Positions 33,282 through 41,748 of a stretch of DNA of 64,000 nt are shown piece after piece. The stretch spans positions 38,122-102,121 of the forward strand of contig NZ_JBNMJV010000006.1 in the NCBI RefSeq assembly GCF_050874005.1, given 5' to 3'. The stretch's first letter is position 1; each line of letters opens with the position of its first letter. The notes beneath the pieces are model-generated. The model ran no database searches. It worked only from the letters and a program-made list of their open reading frames with translations, and was not told the DNA's origin. The DNA comes from Huintestinicola sp050874005 (lineage in GTDB: Bacteria > Bacillota > Clostridia > Oscillospirales > Ruminococcaceae). The translations under genes and the position numbers were made by a program.

Positions 33282-35360
33282 TTATTTTTCCTTTTTGATA
33301 GCTACCTCGTATCCGCAGCCCTCTTTCAGGCAGAACATTTTTCCGCCCTTCTTGAAAAGTGTAGTACCGTCGTTGCACTTGGGGCATTTGTCGGAAACGG
33401 GGGTGTCCCAGGTCATAAATGAGCAGTTTGGATTATCCTCGCAGCCGAAATATTTCTTGCCCTTTTTGGATTTTTTGGCAAGTATCTTTTTGCCGCAGAG
33501 AGGGCATATACCGCCTGTGGGCTTAACTATCTTCTTGGTGTTAGTACATTCGGGGAAGCCTGTGCAGGCAAGAAATCTTCCAAATCTGCCTATTTTGATG
33601 ACCATAGGCTTTCCGCAGACCTCACATATCTCGTCGGTCTCCTCATCGGGGACTTTCACCCTCTTGCCTTCCATAGCGGTCTCAGCCTTGGTGAGCGTGT
33701 CGGAGAAATCACCGTAGAAATCCCTGAGAGTTTCCACCCAGTCCTTTTCTCCTATTTCTATCTTATCAAGGCTGCTTTCCATCTGAGCGGTGAATTTGGT
33801 ATCAACTATCTGCTTGAAATGTGCTTTCAGCAGGTCGGTGGTGACTTCGCCAAGACCCGTAGGCTTCAGCTGTTTTCCGTCTCTTTCAACATAGAAACGG
33901 TTTATTATAGTGGAAATGGTGGAGGCATATGTGGAAGGTCTGCCTATGCCGTTTTCTTCCATTGCCTTGATGAATGAGCCTTCGGTGTAGCGTGCGGGAG
34001 GCTGGGTGAAATGCTGCTTGCCTTCGATATTTTTGAGCTTCAGCACATCTCCCGTATTTATCTCGGGGAGCACCTTGTTTTCCTCGTCGTCCTTTGATTC
34101 CTCGTAAAGCACAGTAAATCCGTCAAATTTAACGGAATATCCCGTAGCTTTGAATGAACAGCCGTTTGCGTCGATGTCAACGGAAACTGTGTCCATAAGG
34201 GCATTTGCCATCTGGCTTGCGATAAATCTCTCCCAGATGAGCTTGTAGAGCTTATATTGCTCGGGAGTAAGGCTGTCCTTGACTCTTTCGGGGGTAAGCT
34301 CGGGGGTGGAGGGACGGATAGCTTCGTGAGCGTCCTGTGCCCCTGCCTTGGTCTTGTATACCTTGGGGGAGGCGGGAAGGTAGGTCTTTCCGTACTTTTC
34401 TTCGATATATTTGTAAGCGGCAGCCCTTGCTTCATCGGAAACTCTCAGGCTGTCCGTTCTCATATATGTGATAAGACCCACAGCGCCCATTCCCTCTATT
34501 TCAACGCCCTCGTAAAGCTGCTGTGCGGCTCTCATTGTCTTTGAGGTCTGGAAACCCAGCTTTTTGGAAGCCTCCTGCTGCATTGTAGATGTGGTAAAGG
34601 GGGCGGCGGGGGATTTTCTTCTTACGGATTTTTTTACTCCCGTAACATTAAACTGTGCGCCCTCAAGTCTTTTGAGGACTTCATTTGTCTCGCTTTCGGA
34701 ATGAAGCTCGGTCTTTGCGCCGTCCATTCCCACGAATGTAGCGTCAAACTGCTTCTTTGAGGAGGGAGCGGTCATTTTGGCTTCGATAGACCAGTATTCC
34801 TCGGGCTTGAATGCGTTTATCTCCTTTTCCCTGTCAACGATCATTTTCACCGCTGCAGACTGAACTCGTCCTGCGGAAAGACCTCTCCTTACCTTTTTCC
34901 AGAGGAAGGGAGAAAGCTTGTAACCCACAATTCTGTCGAGTATTCGGCGTGCCTGCTGGGCATTCACCAGATCGAGATCAATAGAACGGGGGTGAGCCAT
35001 ACCGTTCTGCACGCCCGTTTTTGTTATCTCATTGAAGGTAACACGGACAGGTGCGTCCATAGGAATGTCAAGGAGCTGTGCCAGGTGCCAGGAAATAGCC
35101 TCTCCCTCTCGGTCGGGGTCTCCTGCGAGATAGACCTTATCTGCTTTTTTGGCAGCCTTTTTCAGAGAAGAGATGACCTCCTCCTTGTCTTTCATCGGAA
35201 CGTAAACAGGTTCAAAATCATTTTCTATATCAACGCCAAGCTTGGACTTCGGCAGGTCTCTTACGTGACCCATCGAGGCTGCCACCTCGAAGCCCGGACC
35301 TAAATATTTCTGAACGGTTTTCGCTTTTGAGGGCGACTCCACGATAACGAGATTTGACAT
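33282..35360 (-). CDS. topA: DNA topoisomerase I
   Basis: 692 residues. Relaxes negative supercoils. TOPRIM domain at the start (LVIVESPSKAKTVQKYLG; GDPDREGEAISWHLAQ with the acidic triad), active-site Tyr in GLITYMRTDSLRVS, and three C-terminal Cys4 zinc ribbons (CEVCG...CTGFPEC; CPLCG...CEDNPNC; CPKC...CLKEGC). Complete. Upstream there are two small hairpins between dprA and topA. Confidence 0.98.
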   Translation of the reverse strand: MSNLVIVESPSKAKTVQKYLGPGFEVAASMGHVRDLPKSKLGVDIENDFEPVYVPMKDKEEVISSLKKAAKKADKVYLAGDPDREGEAISWHLAQLLDIPMDAPVRVTFNEITKTGVQNGMAHPRSIDLDLVNAQQARRILDRIVGYKLSPFLWKKVRRGLSAGRVQSAAVKMIVDREKEINAFKPEEYWSIEAKMTAPSSKKQFDATFVGMDGAKTELHSESETNEVLKRLEGAQFNVTGVKKSVRRKSPAAPFTTSTMQQEASKKLGFQTSKTMRAAQQLYEGVEIEGMGAVGLITYMRTDSLRVSDEARAAAYKYIEEKYGKTYLPASPKVYKTKAGAQDAHEAIRPSTPELTPERVKDSLTPEQYKLYKLIWERFIASQMANALMDTVSVDIDANGCSFKATGYSVKFDGFTVLYEESKDDEENKVLPEINTGDVLKLKNIEGKQHFTQPPARYTEGSFIKAMEENGIGRPSTYASTISTIINRFYVERDGKQLKPTGLGEVTTDLLKAHFKQIVDTKFTAQMESSLDKIEIGEKDWVETLRDFYGDFSDTLTKAETAMEGKRVKVPDEETDEICEVCGKPMVIKIGRFGRFLACTGFPECTNTKKIVKPTGGICPLCGKKILAKKSKKGKKYFGCEDNPNCSFMTWDTPVSDKCPKCNDGTTLFKKGGKMFCLKEGCGYEVAIKKEK

Positions 35361-35377
35361 ATTATCTTCCTTTCCGT

Positions 35378-35423
35378 TGCTGCGGCTGTTTACGCAGCAG
35401 GCTTTTATCCGATCGATAAAAGC
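35378..35423 (-). other. Two small hairpins between dprA and topA
   Basis: TGCTGCG/CGCAGCA (35378-35399) and GCTTTTATC/GATAAAAGC (35401-35423) lie side by side in the 78-bp gap. Neither is followed by a T-run, so they look more like mRNA structure in front of topA than a terminator. Confidence 0.5.
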
Positions 35424-35438
35424 ATATATATTTTTAAA

Positions 35439-36731
35439 TCAGTCCATAAGGCTGTAGTTTCCGCTTTGGGACTGAATATTACCCATAATTTCAAGCTCGG
35501 TGAGAGCTGTAAGAATTTCATCAATGTCTGCGTCAAGTGCGGCGGAAAGCTCGTCCGCTCTCATTGAAGAACTTTCCGAAAGCTGTGATATGATATTTTT
35601 CTGAATGGGGTCTGAAAAGCTTTCAAGCTCCTCGGCACTTAACTTGCGTGGCTGTTTTTCGGGGACAGGCTTCTGCTCAGGCCTGGGAATGTCCTCCGCC
35701 TTTTTCTGAGATTTTTTCGGGGCGGCAGATCTCTTCTTATCGCCTTCCCGTTCAGCCAGGACAGCCTTGTCCGCTATCTCTTTTATTTTCGCAAGCTGTG
35801 AGGCGGTATTTTCGTTTGCGACTATTATATGCGAAGTGTTTACGCAGTATTCTCCGTAAATATCTCTGGCGCCCATCAGGGGAATAGCTCCCTCTCTGAT
35901 AAGGGAAACGTTGCCCTTGTATCTGCTGTCAAAAAGATCGCAGGGCGGAACGGCGAAAACGGGTTTGCCCTGGCTTACGGCGTGGGCGGCACTGTTGAGA
36001 GAACCGCTCTGCACTCCGGCTTCAATGACTGCCACTCCCATAGAAAGTCCCGCAAGTATGCGGTTTCTCAGAAGAAAATTTGCGGGATAGGGCTGAGTAC
36101 CCGGGAGAAATTCGGAAATTATAGCTCCGTTTTCCTCGATTATTTCACGGTAGGGAATATTGTTTTTCGGATAGGGGTAATCAAGTCCCGAACCAACTAC
36201 CGCAAATGTCCTGCCGCCGCTTTTAATGCACTCAAGATGAGCGCAGATGTCGATGCCCTCCGCAAAGCCGCTTATGATGTCAAAGCCGTGCTTGGCAAGG
36301 GTATGTACGATGGCGGCGGCGGTTTTTCGGCTGTAATCCGAGGGCTTTCTTGTGCCCACCACGCCGATGTTCAGCCTGTCGTTTATGCCCGAAATGTCGC
36401 CTTTGTAAAACAGCACCGTGGGAGGATTGTAAATTTCCCTGAGCCTTGCGGGAAAATCCTCCTCGTCAGCAGTAACTATCTTTATATTCTGCTTATCGCA
36501 AAGCTCCATTATCTTTTCCGCAGAGGACAAGGTTATGCTGTCGGCTCCCTGTACAGTTTCCGCAGGGAGACCGTTTCTCACCGCCTCGTCCTGCGTAATG
36601 GCGGCGTAAAGGCTTTCGGCATTCCCGAAGCGTTCATACAGCTCGGAAAGGGTTTTTGAGGCTGCGCCGAATGCAATGACCGCCCATAGCCTGTAAAGCC
36701 TGCGGTAATATGCTCCGTCGTCTGTATTCAT
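35439..36731 (-). CDS. dprA: DNA processing protein DprA
   Basis: 430 residues from the ATG at 36731, which overlaps the upstream stop (ATGA) and has AAGGAGGG in front. It loads RecA on incoming single-stranded DNA. Rossmann core: IGVVGTRKPSDYSRKTAA, GFAEGIDICAHLECIKSGGRTFAVVGSGLD, EFLPGTQPYPANFLLRNRI and QGKPVFAVPP. After a Lys/Pro-rich linker (residues about 325-365) a C-terminal winged-helix domain follows (LSESSSMRADELSAALDADIDEILTALTELE, quoted in part). Confidence 0.95.
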   Translation of the reverse strand: MNTDDGAYYRRLYRLWAVIAFGAASKTLSELYERFGNAESLYAAITQDEAVRNGLPAETVQGADSITLSSAEKIMELCDKQNIKIVTADEEDFPARLREIYNPPTVLFYKGDISGINDRLNIGVVGTRKPSDYSRKTAAAIVHTLAKHGFDIISGFAEGIDICAHLECIKSGGRTFAVVGSGLDYPYPKNNIPYREIIEENGAIISEFLPGTQPYPANFLLRNRILAGLSMGVAVIEAGVQSGSLNSAAHAVSQGKPVFAVPPCDLFDSRYKGNVSLIREGAIPLMGARDIYGEYCVNTSHIIVANENTASQLAKIKEIADKAVLAEREGDKKRSAAPKKSQKKAEDIPRPEQKPVPEKQPRKLSAEELESFSDPIQKNIISQLSESSSMRADELSAALDADIDEILTALTELEIMGNIQSQSGNYSLMD

Positions 36732-37549
36732 TGCCTTCCCTCCTTGCCCTTGGAAAGCTCCCACATAATTATCCCCGCTGCCATAGCGGCATTAAGGGAA
36801 TTGATGGTTCCGTGCATTTTTATGGTGAGCATAACGTCCGCAAGAGCGGCGTCTTCATCGGATAAACCGTTGCCCTCGTTGCCTATCATAACCGCTCCGC
36901 CCCCCGAGAAATCGCAGTCTGTAAGGGACTTTGCGCTGTCCGAGATTACTGCGGCAAAAACGGGTATGCCCCGAAGATTCATCTCGCTCACCGCATTTTG
37001 TATATCGTCCGAAATGACAGGAACTCTCATAATGCTGCCCATAGCTGAGCGGACGGTCTTGGGATTGTAAATATCGCAGCAGGAGCAGAGGATAACGCAG
37101 TCGATGCCGCAGGCGTCGGCAGTTCTGAGCATTGTGCCCATATTTCCGGGGTCCTGGATATTGTCAAGTATCAGCACCCTGCTGCCCCTCTTTATTTTGC
37201 CGTATATTTCCGATTTTTGAGCTGTGGGCATTGTGCAGACCGCAAAAATTCCCTGGGGCATTTTTGTATCGGAAAGCTCTCTCGACAGCTCCTCGGAAAT
37301 GATATTGAATATTTTTGAGGGGTATTTTTTGAAAAGAAGCTCCAGAGCTTCGCCGTATTTTTCCATTGCGCTTTCGGTGAAAAAAACACTGTGCAGCTCT
37401 ATAGCCTCGGCGGCGGCGTCTGAAACCAGCCTTGCCCCCTCAATGGTGAATTTATTTTCCCTGCGTCTTGCTTTTTTGTCCTCGGTAAGCTTTCGGTAAA
37501 GCTTTATTTTTTCATTATCGGCGGAAAATATGCGGTTATATTCGGTCAT
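36728..37549 (-). CDS. TrmH/SpoU-family RNA 2'-O-methyltransferase
   Basis: 273 residues. An N-terminal substrate-binding domain (EYNRIFSADNEKIKLYRKL... FTIEGARLVSDA) and a knotted SPOUT domain with LILDNIQDPGNMGTMLRTAD (motif 1), VMIGNEGNGLSDE (motif 2) and HGTINSLNAAMAAGIIMWE (motif 3). It methylates a ribose in rRNA or tRNA; the exact site is not deducible. Its position after rplT is typical (often annotated rRNA methyltransferase). Confidence 0.93.
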   Translation of the reverse strand: MTEYNRIFSADNEKIKLYRKLTEDKKARRRENKFTIEGARLVSDAAAEAIELHSVFFTESAMEKYGEALELLFKKYPSKIFNIISEELSRELSDTKMPQGIFAVCTMPTAQKSEIYGKIKRGSRVLILDNIQDPGNMGTMLRTADACGIDCVILCSCCDIYNPKTVRSAMGSIMRVPVISDDIQNAVSEMNLRGIPVFAAVISDSAKSLTDCDFSGGGAVMIGNEGNGLSDEDAALADVMLTIKMHGTINSLNAAMAAGIIMWELSKGKEGRQ

Positions 37550-37572
37550 TGCACCTTGCAGCCTCCATATTC

Positions 37573-37614
37573 AAAAAAGCTGTACCACAACGGACAACGC
37601 CTTTGTGATACAGC
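37573..37614 (-). terminator. Terminator of infC-rpmI-rplT
   Basis: Minus strand: GCTGTATCACAA pairs with TTGTGGTACAGC (12 bp, one G-U), 12-nt loop, then TTTTTT. It lies 15 bp after the rplT stop. Confidence 0.9.
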
Positions 37615-37628
37615 CTGTTTGCCTTAAA

Positions 37629-37982
37629 TTAAAGAGCAGCCTTAGCCTTTTCAGTAAGTGCTGTAAAACCTGCTGCGTCGCTGATTGCGATCTCGGAGAG
37701 CATCTTTCTGTTGAGAGTGATGCCTGCCTTCTTGAGACCGTTCATAAATGTAGAATAGTTCATTCCGTTCATCTTGCAGGCAGCGGAAATTCTTGTGATC
37801 CAGAGCTTTCTGAAATCACGCTTCTTGAGACGTCTGCCGATATAAGCATAGTTGCCGGATTTCATTACGGCTTCCTTAGCCATCTTGAAATGCTTGCTCT
37901 TTGCGCCCCAGTAACCCTTGGCAAGCTTTAATGTTTTATTTCTTCTCTTGCGAGTAGCCATTGCTCCCTTAACACGAGCCAT
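37629..37982 (-). CDS. rplT: Large ribosomal subunit protein bL20
   Basis: 117 residues, starting MARVKGAMATRKRRNKTLKL, with the family's long basic helix and the globular end (WITRISAACKMNGMNYSTFM). Binds 23S rRNA early in 50S assembly and, in Firmicutes, represses its own operon through the leader. GGAGG precedes the ATG. Confidence 0.98.
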   Translation of the reverse strand: MARVKGAMATRKRRNKTLKLAKGYWGAKSKHFKMAKEAVMKSGNYAYIGRRLKKRDFRKLWITRISAACKMNGMNYSTFMNGLKKAGITLNRKMLSEIAISDAAGFTALTEKAKAAL

Positions 37983-38037
37983 AGTATTTTACCTCCAAAT
38001 GTATTATTGTTCAGTTCTTACGTTAAAGCCTTACCGA

Positions 38038-38235
38038 TTACTTGTAGGGCATAAGCTCTCTGAGTGTAGCAGCATTAGCTGAACCTGCAACGCCCATATT
38101 ACGAGCAATTCTCTTGCGCTTGTGATCCTTCTGAGTGAGTCTGTGTCTCTTGTTGGTCTTCTGATACTTTACGAGACCGTTTTTGGTGAGCTTGAAACGC
38201 TTCTTAGCTCCGGAATGAGTCTTCTGCTTTGGCAT
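38038..38235 (-). CDS. rpmI: Large ribosomal subunit protein bL35
   Basis: 65 residues, MPKQKTHSGAKKRFKLTKNG at the start and LTQKDHKRKRIARNM later, the standard bL35 sequence. Preceded by AGGGAGG. Second gene of infC-rpmI-rplT. Confidence 0.98.
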   Translation of the reverse strand: MPKQKTHSGAKKRFKLTKNGLVKYQKTNKRHRLTQKDHKRKRIARNMGVAGSANAATLRELMPYK

Positions 38236-38279
38236 AGAAATATCCTCCCTTTATTTTTACAGTTATTTTGAAAAACAGG

Positions 38280-38807
38280 TCACTTTGAAGCCTTGGGGGA
38301 AACGAACATCACAAGTGCTCTTCCCTCCATTTTTGCAGGCTTTTCAACGACTCCGACTTCGGCGCAGGCTTCCTTGAATTTTTCAAGAAGCTCTTCGCCA
38401 AGCTGAGGATGAGCGATGGCACGCTTACGGAAACGAACGGAAACCTTTATCTTATCTCCGCCCTTGAGGAACTTGACAGCCTGGGCTGTTTTGGTCTCAA
38501 AATCGTGGGTGTCAATGGTGGAGAACATTCTGATCTCCTTGATCTCTACTACCTTCTGATTTTTTCTTGCTTCCTTTTCACGCTTTGCCTGTTCAAACAA
38601 ATACTTTCCGTAGTCCATGATCTTGCACACAGGCGGAACAGCCTGCGGTGCGATCTTTACAAGATCGAGATCCTTTTCTGCGGCAAGCTTCTGTGCGTCC
38701 CTTGCGGACATAAGACCAAGCTGTGCGCCGTCGGGACCTATTACTCTGATCTCCTTGTCACGGATTTCTTCATTGATCTGAAGCTCCTTGCTATCCTTGT
38801 TAGCTAT
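38280..38807 (-). CDS. infC: Translation initiation factor IF-3, probable AUA start
   Basis: About 175 residues. N-domain LQINEEIRDKEIRVIGPDGA and LMSARDAQKLAAEKDLDLVK, linker AKREKEARKNQ, C-domain EIRMFSTIDTHDFETKTAQA. No ATG lies in the right place. The sequence GGGGGTG (38814-38820), which pairs with the anti-Shine-Dalgarno end using one G-U, stands 6 nt before an ATA codon at 38807. The in-frame GTG at 38816 overlaps that site and the TTG at 38822 precedes it, so neither has a ribosome binding site of its own. IF-3 is known to start at rare AUU, AUC or AUA codons, which let it regulate itself. First gene of infC-rpmI-rplT. Confidence 0.93.
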   Translation of the reverse strand: MANKDSKELQINEEIRDKEIRVIGPDGAQLGLMSARDAQKLAAEKDLDLVKIAPQAVPPVCKIMDYGKYLFEQAKREKEARKNQKVVEIKEIRMFSTIDTHDFETKTAQAVKFLKGGDKIKVSVRFRKRAIAHPQLGEELLEKFKEACAEVGVVEKPAKMEGRALVMFVSPKASK

Positions 38808-38822
38808 GGCGAGCACCCCCAA

Positions 38823-38998
38823 AATATCAAATTAACTATAAATGAATGTGAAATAAAAAACGGCAGAACCAAAGCTCCGCCGTATAATTTTCCCGACTAT
38901 CCGCAAATATAGTTTATGCAGACAGATAAAAAAATTATTGACCACTGCGTGCCTTTGCAGCAGGGTGAGAGCGGATAGCTCTGCTTTATTTTTCGTAC
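38823..38998 (-). ncRNA. L20-type leader of infC-rpmI-rplT
   Basis: A roughly 175-nt 5' leader from the promoter at 39005-39033 to infC. It has a hairpin GAGC/GCTC at the 5' side, CTATCCGC (38971-38978) perfectly complementary to GCGGATAG (38897-38904) about 70 nt later, and a terminator hairpin at its end. This long-range pairing plus terminator is the layout of the Firmicutes L20 leader, in which L20 binds a pseudoknot and causes premature termination. Assignment is by structure and context, not by a covariance search. Confidence 0.8.
38852..38883 (-). terminator. Attenuator in the infC leader
   Basis: Minus strand: ACGGCGGA pairs with TCTGCCGT (8 bp, one G-U), 8-nt loop, then TTTTTATTT. 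It lies 45-75 bp before infC, so it must be bypassed for expression. Confidence 0.85.
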
Positions 38999-39004
38999 TC
39001 AAGT

Positions 39005-39033
39005 ATTATATCACGTATGTGTGGTTATGTCAA
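39005..39033 (-). promoter_or_regulatory. Promoter of infC-rpmI-rplT
   Basis: Minus-strand TTGACA (39028-39033), 17-bp spacer, TATAAT (39005-39010): perfect consensus. Confidence 0.92.
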
Positions 39034-39125
39034 TAGGAAAATAAAAATATGTATAAATACACAAATGAGTTGGATTAAAAAGTCTGATTTGTGTTGATAT
39101 GCAACAAATTAGCATATCCAAATTT

Positions 39126-39160
39126 AAAGTGCAGAATGATAGGAGTTCATTCTGCACTTT
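39126..39160 (-). terminator. Terminator-like hairpin after the secreted repeat protein
   Basis: AAAGTGCAGAATGA and TCATTCTGCACTTT form a 14-bp perfect stem about 20 bp after the stop at 39180, followed on the minus strand by AAATTTGG; the T-run is weak. A further inverted repeat GATATGC/GCATATC lies next to it (about 39098-39120). Confidence 0.7.
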
Positions 39161-39179
39161 ATGAGACAATATATTGGAA

Positions 39180-40010
39180 TTACTTTCTGCGGCTGATAAC
39201 AGCAAGTCCTGCTGCACATACAGCTATTGCTGCAACAGAAGCGGCTGCTGTGTTTCCTGTCTTGGAGGATGATGTGTTTCCGTCGGAAGCAGGTGTTTCG
39301 GCAGCTGCCTCAGCGGGTGTTTCTTCAGCGGGAGTCTCTGCGGGTGCTTCTTCAGCGGGAGTCTCTGCAGGTGCTTCTTCAACTGCTTCCTCAGCAGGAG
39401 CAGCAGAGATCATAAGGGGCATTTCGTTGCCGTCTGCGTCGAGAATTCTGATATTGTCAACGTACATATAGTAAGGTACTTCGGTACCCCATCTCATAAG
39501 CTGTGCATTAGAGCCTTCGGTGCCGCTTACAAACTTCTTTGAAGGGAGAAGGAATTTTCTTTCAATTGTCATAGGCTCGGAAACGGGGTTCTCGTATTCG
39601 CCGCCCTCAAAATCGGACTGATCCCATGCCGGAGTATCGTCTGCGCCTGCAGTTCCAAGGCAGCCGCCTATCCAGCCGGGAGCTGTTACGCCGTCCTTGG
39701 AGGCAAATGTAATGTCCATATAGATCTTGTCAATATCGGAGAGGTTTTCGGTACCAACGATATCGTTCATACTGAAAAGGATTTTGGGAAGGAGTGAGCA
39801 GTCCTGAACGTCTACCTTGAGCTGCATTGAGCCATTGAACTCCTCAACGGAAAGAACGGAAAGATCTCCGCCGTCGTCTGTCTTTACGGATACAAAGGAG
39901 TAGTTGCCGTCCTCAAAATCAATTGCTTCTGCATATGCGCTTGCAGCTATTGCTGTGAGCGCAGCGGCGGATAAGCATAATGCCGCACCTGTTCTAAATG
40001 CTTTTTTCAT
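39180..40010 (-). CDS. Secreted protein with Pro/Glu/Ala repeat stalk and C-terminal anchor
   Basis: 276 residues from the ATG at 40010 (AAAGGTG 10 nt upstream). A signal peptide (KKAFRTGAALCLSAAALTAIAASAYA) leads to a globular domain of about 170 residues with AIDFEDGNYSFVSV, a beta-rich carbohydrate-binding-like pattern, and YYMYVDNIRILDADG; I cannot name the domain. Then comes a stalk of repeated EEAPAETPA units encoded by 27-bp DNA repeats (39313-39390), then SSSKTGNTAAAS, a hydrophobic helix and RRK. The end looks like a sorting signal with TG but without a full LPxTG, a form common in ruminococcal surface proteins. Probably surface-attached. Confidence 0.8.
   Translation of the reverse strand: MKKAFRTGAALCLSAAALTAIAASAYAEAIDFEDGNYSFVSVKTDDGGDLSVLSVEEFNGSMQLKVDVQDCSLLPKILFSMNDIVGTENLSDIDKIYMDITFASKDGVTAPGWIGGCLGTAGADDTPAWDQSDFEGGEYENPVSEPMTIERKFLLPSKKFVSGTEGSNAQLMRWGTEVPYYMYVDNIRILDADGNEMPLMISAAPAEEAVEEAPAETPAEEAPAETPAEETPAEAAAETPASDGNTSSSKTGNTAAASVAAIAVCAAGLAVISRRK
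39313..39390. repeat. 27-bp tandem repeats in the stalk of the secreted protein
   Basis: Two nearly identical 27-bp units (39313-39339 and 39340-39366, one base apart) followed by a partial third. They encode the nine-residue EEAPAETPA repeat in frame, so copy-number change would alter stalk length without a frameshift. Confidence 0.85.
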
Positions 40011-40214
40011 AATTATCATTCACCTTTCAATAATAATACGGTTTTTTAAGCCGATCATTAGCATTTTCTGCTATTATTTTTATTATAACAGAATTCTGCA
40101 TAATAAACAAGTCAATTATTGCGCATTTCTCTGCGATTTGTGCTATAATTTATTATATATTTTCATAAAATGTTCAAAACTTGCAAATATTATTTGCCCT
40201 TTTGTTTATCTCGG

Positions 40215-40640
40215 TCATATCACTCCTCGGGTATAAGCATCATACAAAGTGATCTCCGTTGCTTTGGCAATTTGGGAAAAAGTCTGCACAGTGCGTATCG
40301 AACCCCAAGGGATACCCCACCAGCCGCCGAAAAGCGTCATAAGGATACAAAGAAGCTTTGTTGCTCCGGATCTGTCCGACGGGACAATGGCGCTTGAACG
40401 GCACAGGGTCAGTATGACCACCGAAATACAGCAGGTGAAGCGTATCACACGGGTCTCTTTTGTGTATGTAAAGCCCATAAATTCACAGCTGACGCCGTTC
40501 ATTATTTCCTCTCTGTTATTGTTTAAAAAGTTAAGGAAATCATCGTTCTGCTTTTTCCATACGTTTTGCATTATGAAGAATAATATCCACGAGATGATAA
40601 CTAAATAATAGGTGACGGTAACAAAAAAATCTATCAACAT
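40215..40640 (-). CDS. Small membrane protein with GGWWGIPWG motif
   Basis: 141 residues. One N-terminal helix (TVTYYLVIISWILFFIMQ), a polar middle (QNDDFLNFLNNNREEIM), and two later helices around FTCCISVVILTLC and LCILMTLFGGWWGIPWG. The motif GGWWGIPWGSIRTVQTF recurs in unnamed Firmicutes membrane proteins, but I know no function. It is the last of three small genes downstream of addA, with a gap of 45 bp from the previous one. Confidence 0.72.
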   Translation of the reverse strand: MLIDFFVTVTYYLVIISWILFFIMQNVWKKQNDDFLNFLNNNREEIMNGVSCEFMGFTYTKETRVIRFTCCISVVILTLCRSSAIVPSDRSGATKLLCILMTLFGGWWGIPWGSIRTVQTFSQIAKATEITLYDAYTRGVI

Positions 40641-40685
40641 ATTATCCCCCGATTTTCGGTATTATTTTATCTGTTTGCTTGCGGG

Positions 40686-41216
40686 TTAAAGCATATCTCC
40701 GATGCTATCCGGCTTAACATATCCCTTAGCCTTATCGGGAAGCTTTTGTGCTAAAAATCTGTATATTCTTATTATGGGAACATTGCACCTGCTGTTTGTG
40801 TCAAGTGAGGAGGCAAGCTCTTCCTCGTTTATCTTGTCGTTAAAGGAATGCTCCTCGCCGTCACTTGTTTTAATATTCAGAGCAATGCGCTTTGTGCTCA
40901 TTCGCCCCGCATATTCTGTGTATACCCCGTAGCTTATCTCGGTGATGTCACTGAGTGGGATACTTGACTCGTATTTTATGTAGCGAAAGTGTATAGCTTC
41001 ATCATAGACGGAAAGATAACCGTTTATAGCACTGAAAAATTCTCCCACTCCAAATACCGCAATCGTGATTATAATTGAACCGATCATTAGTCCTATCGAG
41101 TGGCTTGTTCCTGCTGCAAACATCAGAAGAAAGCATACAAACATTACGCCGAATAATTCGATACAGCGATAGCTCACAGGGTGATGGTTTATTTTTACTT
41201 TTATTCTGTCTGTCAT
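40686..41216 (-). CDS. PH-like domain membrane protein
   Basis: 176 residues: two adjacent membrane helices (CIELFGVMFVCFLLMFAAG and GLMIGSIIITIAVFGVGEFF) and then a beta-rich domain (LSVYDEAIHFRYIKYESSIP, LSDITEISYGVY, RIALNIKTSDGEE) of the bacterial PH-like type seen in YdbS/YcxB-like proteins. Function unknown. AAAGGGG precedes the ATG. Confidence 0.72.
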   Translation of the reverse strand: MTDRIKVKINHHPVSYRCIELFGVMFVCFLLMFAAGTSHSIGLMIGSIIITIAVFGVGEFFSAINGYLSVYDEAIHFRYIKYESSIPLSDITEISYGVYTEYAGRMSTKRIALNIKTSDGEEHSFNDKINEEELASSLDTNSRCNVPIIRIYRFLAQKLPDKAKGYVKPDSIGDML

Positions 41217-41240
41217 ACCGGTACCCCTTTCGGGGCGGCA

Positions 41241-41663
41241 TCAGCTTTCGGAGCTGTCGGAATTGGCCGCATTAAGGCTCTCGTATGCCTTCTGCTCGAA
41301 ATAATTGTCAAGCACGTCCTTGGAAATGGAATAGCCTGCGGAGGTCTTGACGTACTCCTTTATCTCTTTTTTGGTGATAGCCGCCTTTATCTCGTCAACG
41401 GTCATATTAAGGTAAGCCGCAGCTTCTGTCTCGGTGAAATAATTCTTGGGAGCGCTGTTATTAACGGTAATGTTCGAAGGTGAGGAATAGCTTGACGCAA
41501 AGGTCTGAGCCTCAACAGCTGCGGTGAGCTTTTTTACAGAGCCTGTGACCGAGACTCCCGCAATAATTATGCTTACTCCGAGAATTACCGATGACAGGAG
41601 CATTCCTGCCGCAGGTATGGGCTTGGGTGCGGTTCTGGGACGACTTGCGTTCTTGTTTTCCAT
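41241..41663 (-). CDS. Membrane-anchored protein with excisionase-like helix-turn-helix
   Basis: 140 residues from the ATG at 41663 (AAAGGAA upstream). A short basic N-terminus (ENKNASRPRTAPKPIPAAG) precedes one membrane helix (MLLSSVILGVSIIIAGVSV). After a Ser-rich stretch, the C-terminal 60 residues look like a MerR/excisionase-type helix-turn-helix: YFTETEAAAYLNMTVDEIKA, KKEIKEYVKTSAGYSISKD, VLDNYF. The positive-inside rule would place this domain outside the cell, which is odd for a DNA-binding fold. It could be a protein-binding use of the fold, or the topology may be inverted. Confidence 0.75.
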   Translation of the reverse strand: MENKNASRPRTAPKPIPAAGMLLSSVILGVSIIIAGVSVTGSVKKLTAAVEAQTFASSYSSPSNITVNNSAPKNYFTETEAAAYLNMTVDEIKAAITKKEIKEYVKTSAGYSISKDVLDNYFEQKAYESLNAANSDSSES

Positions 41664-41748
41664 AATTTGACCATTCCTTTCAGAGCCGTTGGGACGGCGC
41701 AAAGCCGCCGCAGGATCCTTTTATATTATCCGCATAGGGAAAAAAGCT

